DNA of 64,000 nucleotides. Origin: Bacteroidales bacterium SW299 (lineage in GTDB: Bacteria; Bacteroidota; Bacteroidia; Bacteroidales; Bacteroidaceae). The notes under the pieces are model-generated. The model made no database searches. It was not told the DNA's origin and saw only the letters and a list, made by a program, of their open reading frames with translations. The position numbers and the translations under genes were made by a program. The stretch spans positions 1 through 64,000 of the forward strand of contig SDWH01000016.1 in assembly GCA_019550975.1 (NCBI GenBank), given 5' to 3'. Of the stretch, positions 61,309-64,000 are shown in pieces. The number at the start of each line of letters is the position of its first letter. Position 1 is the stretch's first letter.

Positions 61309-62924
61309 TTTTTCTCAGCTCTTTTCTTTTTCAACTTACGGTTCAATGTCTGTATACACTCGCGGCGAGGAATGATGACGGACACTCCGTCGTATTCAAT
61401 TTCCTCGCGGATGACACGGGTAATTTCTTCCATGTTTTTAGGCAGCGGAACCACCACACGCACATGTTCCGGCTCTACGCCCAGCCCCAGACAAATGGCT
61501 TCGAACTTGTTGGTTCCGGCAGAATCCTGCCCTCCCGTCATAGCCGTTGTCAGATTGTCCGAGATAATCACCGTTATGTTCGCCTTGTCGTTCACGGCAT
61601 CCAGCAGGCCGGTCATGCCCGAATGCGTAAAGGTGGAATCCCCGATAACCGCAATGGAAGGAAACTGGCCGGCATCGGCGGCTCCTTTCGCCATCGTGAT
61701 GGACGCTCCCATATCCACGCAACTGCTCAATGCCCGGAAAGGAGGCAGAGCGCCCAGCGTATAGCAACCGATATCGCCGAAGATCTTCGCTCCGGGATAC
61801 TCCGCAGCCACCCGATTCAGCGCGTCATACACGTCGCGGTGTCCGCATCCCACACACAAGGCAGGCGGACGGGGAACAACATGCTGCGCCTTCGGATAGA
61901 CCTGGCCTCCCGGAATGCCCAGCGCAGCCTTCACATTGTCGGGGGTCAGTTCGCCCGTCCGGGGCAGATCGCCGCTCAAGCGCCCTTTCACAACATACTG
62001 CGAAGGAAGCAGCCCCTTCGACTGTTCCTCTACGAACGGCTGACCGTCTTCAACCACCAGCATCTCCCGGCAAGAGCCTGCCAGACGTGTAAGCAGATCT
62101 GCCGGAAGAGGATACTGCGAAATCTTGATAACCGGATAGGGACATCCGTCCGGATAATTCTCCATTACATAATTATATCCTATGCCGCAAGCCACAATCC
62201 CTTTTTCAGACATGCCTTCCTTGAATGCGGCTTCATTGAAAGGCGAAGTTTCCGAAAGGTCCAGCAGGCGGGACTGCTCTGCAATCACCTCAAGATAACG
62301 GCGGCGTGCATTGCCCGGCAACAAGACCCAGTCGGAAGGCACGGATTCTTTGCCCGTGCAGGTTACGTCCAAAAACTTTTCCTTCACCTTTACGGCGGCT
62401 CTCGAATGGGCCATACGGGTTGTGATACGCATCAGCACAGGCAGCCTTTCTTCTTCCGACAGACTGTATGCGTACTCCATCATGTCATACGCCTCCTGCT
62501 GCGACGAAGGTTCAAGGACAGGAATCATCGCAAACTTGCCGTAGAAGCGCGAATCCTGTTCATTCTGCGAAGAATGCATGCTGGGGTCGTCTGCCGCCAA
62601 TACCACAATTCCTCCGTTAACACCCGTAATGCCTGAATTGACAAAGGCATCGGCACACACGTTCATGCCCACATGCTTCATGCATACCAGCGCACGTTTT
62701 CCCACATACGAAACGCCCAATGCGGCCTCCATTGCCGTTTTCTCGTTCGTACACCAACTGCTGTGCAGGCCTCTCGACTTCGCCAAGGGTGAATCCTGTA
62801 TATATTCGGTAATCTCGGTAGAGGGAGTTCCCGGATAAGCGTAGACACCGGAAATCCCTGCATGAATGGCTCCCAAGGCTATCGCCTGGTCGCCCAATAA
62901 CAAAAGTTTATCGTTGTTTTCCAT
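61305..62924 (-). CDS. iorA: Indolepyruvate oxidoreductase, alpha subunit
   Basis: A 539-residue ThDP enzyme subunit. The N-terminal pyrimidine-binding domain begins LLLGDQAIALGAIHAGISGVYAYPGTPSTEI. The C-terminal ThDP/Mg domain holds CVGCGHRDVYDALN, KIFGDIGCYTLGALPPF and AVIGDSTFTHSGMTGLLDAV. It ends soon after VSVIIPRRECIQTL with a Lys-rich tail. The C-terminal 2x4Fe-4S ferredoxin domain of archaeal IorA (four-Cys motifs) is absent, so electrons must leave by another route or a separate ferredoxin. It heads the operon iorA-iorB-aminotransferase-ligase-ACT. Confidence 0.95.
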   Translation of the reverse strand: MENNDKLLLLGDQAIALGAIHAGISGVYAYPGTPSTEITEYIQDSPLAKSRGLHSSWCTNEKTAMEAALGVSYVGKRALVCMKHVGMNVCADAFVNSGITGVNGGIVVLAADDPSMHSSQNEQDSRFYGKFAMIPVLEPSSQQEAYDMMEYAYSLSEEERLPVLMRITTRMAHSRAAVKVKEKFLDVTCTGKESVPSDWVLLPGNARRRYLEVIAEQSRLLDLSETSPFNEAAFKEGMSEKGIVACGIGYNYVMENYPDGCPYPVIKISQYPLPADLLTRLAGSCREMLVVEDGQPFVEEQSKGLLPSQYVVKGRLSGDLPRTGELTPDNVKAALGIPGGQVYPKAQHVVPRPPALCVGCGHRDVYDALNRVAAEYPGAKIFGDIGCYTLGALPPFRALSSCVDMGASITMAKGAADAGQFPSIAVIGDSTFTHSGMTGLLDAVNDKANITVIISDNLTTAMTGGQDSAGTNKFEAICLGLGVEPEHVRVVVPLPKNMEEITRVIREEIEYDGVSVIIPRRECIQTLNRKLKKKRAEKK

Positions 62925-62929
62925 ATTTT

Positions 62930-62965
62930 AGCTCCTCCAAACCTCCTCCGAAAGAAGGCTTCCCG
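62930..62965. repeat. CCTCCCC-type repeat, diverged copy
   Basis: GCTCCTCCAAACCTCCTCCGAAAGAAGGCTTCCCGAG-type sequence immediately upstream of iorA, related to the repeats at 32569 and 46062. The rest of the 198-base gap up to 63122 shows no confident promoter or terminator. Confidence 0.55.
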
Positions 62966-63122
62966 AGTTAAACTTCATATTTAAATTTACTTGAAAATCC
63001 GCAATCCCCCCATTGCAGGGGCAGGCAATTCCTCACCCGGATGCAGACTATATATAATGAACATCATCCCATATTTGCTCGGAATGAAAATAAAAACGGC
63101 CTTTCATTTTGACACAGCTTCC

Positions 63123-63881
63123 CTACACGTCGGCATCATCCAGCACGGGGAACTTCTTGCGGAACGCCTCAAGCTGTTCCATATCGATCTCCGCCCCGGC
63201 ACATTCCGCCTTTCCGTCCTCACAGGCCGCCAGCGTACGGCCATACGGGTCAATTACGGCACTTCCTCCGCAATAGTCGCACTCGGGATCCTTTCCGACC
63301 CGGTTCACCGCAACTACGTAACATTGGTTTTCGATGGCGCGGGCGCGAAGCAAAGCTTTCCACGCATCCACCCGAGGAGCAGGCCAGCTTGCCACATAAA
63401 GGATGGCATCATAATCCTTCCGGTTGCGCGACCAGACGGGAAAGCGCAAGTCGTAGCACACCTGCAGAAGGAAGCGCACGCCCCGGAAAGCGACAATCAC
63501 CCGCTTATTGCCCGGCGTATAGCGCTTATGCTCTCCGCCATAAGTGAACAGATGCTTCTTGTCGTACCATGTCACCGTCCCGTCAGGACAGACAAAATAA
63601 AAACGGTTGTAGTATTTTCCGCCATCTTCCGTGGCGATGCTTCCGGCAACGGCACAGTTTCCGGCAGCCGCCTTCCGCTTCATCCATTCGAGGCTTCCAT
63701 GCCCCGCCGGCTCGGCCACGCCTTCGGGCCGGGTGCAGAACCCTGTCGAAAACATTTCGGGCAGAACATACAGGTCAGCCCCCGGACAAGCGTCCATCAT
63801 CTTGTCCGCCCGCTTCAGATTCTCCTCCGGATCGGCCCAGCAAATATCAGTTTGCAGTATGATTACTTTCATGCTTTTCAT
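63123..63881 (-). CDS. Nitrilase-family omega-amidase (YafV-like)
   Basis: A 252-residue cytoplasmic amidohydrolase of the carbon-nitrogen hydrolase superfamily. The Glu-Lys-Cys triad is visible: Glu in LYVLPEMFSTGF, Lys in YDKKHLFTYGGE and Cys in LLQVCYDLRFPVW. The sequence pattern fits YafV/Nit2-type omega-amidases, which hydrolyse alpha-ketoglutaramate or alpha-ketosuccinamate left by glutamine or asparagine transamination. It lies upstream of the 2-oxo-acid operon with a 198-base gap, so it may be separately transcribed; its TACCTTTG -7 box is at 63896-63903. A second in-frame ATG three codons in is an alternative start. Confidence 0.92.
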   Translation of the reverse strand: MKSMKVIILQTDICWADPEENLKRADKMMDACPGADLYVLPEMFSTGFCTRPEGVAEPAGHGSLEWMKRKAAAGNCAVAGSIATEDGGKYYNRFYFVCPDGTVTWYDKKHLFTYGGEHKRYTPGNKRVIVAFRGVRFLLQVCYDLRFPVWSRNRKDYDAILYVASWPAPRVDAWKALLRARAIENQCYVVAVNRVGKDPECDYCGGSAVIDPYGRTLAACEDGKAECAGAEIDMEQLEAFRKKFPVLDDADV

Positions 63882-63895
63882 ATTTTAGAAACGCC

Positions 63896-63903
63896 CAAAG
63901 GTA
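63896..63903 (-). promoter_or_regulatory. -7 box of omega-amidase gene
   Basis: TACCTTTG on the minus strand, exact TAnnTTTG match, 14 bases before the ATG at 63881. Confidence 0.6.
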
Positions 63904-64000
63904 ACAAAATAATAATTATAACCCAATATATGAAGCAAAATATTCACTTTGCCATCTTTTCTCTCCCTATTTATCACTGCATCCGGCGCAGGCCGACACC

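Noticed and set aside
63930-64000. Plus-strand gene start at the right edge (ATG at 63930)
   Set aside because: Only about 23 codons are visible, with no convincing signal peptide or domain.

Overview
The window reads as a chromosomal segment of a gut Bacteroidales bacterium, most likely Phocaeicola/Bacteroides. The reasons are the TAnnTTTG-type -7 promoter boxes, a SusC/SusD pair, a one-protein hybrid two-component regulator, DUF3575/Mfa-type lipoproteins, DUF1573, DUF4301 and an Ala/Glu-extended ribosomal protein S16. Nothing in the sequence fixes the species.

Region 1 (1-3.8 kb) is the edge of an integrative element that runs off the left side: a truncated unknown gene, an HTH/ImmA-type protease-regulator preceded by two strong palindromes, a tyrosine integrase and an excisionase-like HTH protein. 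It abuts the 3' end of dnaK. Region 2 (3.8-18 kb) is mostly housekeeping: dnaK, a PspC-domain membrane protein with its PadR regulator, a GNAT acetyltransferase, a complete group II intron sitting directly after a terminator, DUF4301, a RelA-like (p)ppGpp synthetase with a decayed hydrolase domain, DUF1573, an OPT transporter, an esterase and rpsP.

Region 3 (18-25.7 kb) is a compact catabolic operon: MFS-type transporter, FAD-dependent amine/amino-acid-type dehydrogenase, EtfB, ferredoxin-EtfA fusion and outer-membrane porin. A possible regulator plus GNAT pair is transcribed divergently, with two perfect dyads between them. The substrate is unknown.

Region 4 (25.7-57.5 kb) is a polysaccharide utilization locus (PUL): hybrid two-component sensor, four heparinase II/III-like lyases of two subtypes, SusC, SusD, one Ser-type sulfatase and a GH88 unsaturated glucuronyl hydrolase. 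This set implies an acidic, sulfated, uronic-acid polysaccharide such as a glycosaminoglycan. Between the sulfatase and the lyases lies an unusual block: a DUF3575 protein, an Mfa/DUF6562-like lipoprotein and four tandem paralogous lipoproteins. Each paralogue joins an Mfa-like N-terminal half to an Lcl_C/DUF1566-like C-terminal half. They occupy the place normally held by SusE/F-type surface glycan-binding proteins and are the best candidate here for an undescribed system. A TTGAAAG heptamer repeated at 21-bp spacing occurs upstream of the sensor/first lyase, susC and GH88, and is a candidate operator.

Region 5 (57.6-63.9 kb) is an operon for 2-oxo-acid (aryl-pyruvate) oxidation: IorA, IorB, aminotransferase, phenylacetate-CoA-ligase-type enzyme and a tandem-ACT protein. 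A nitrilase-family omega-amidase lies upstream. No rRNA, complete tRNA, CRISPR array or insertion sequence was found.
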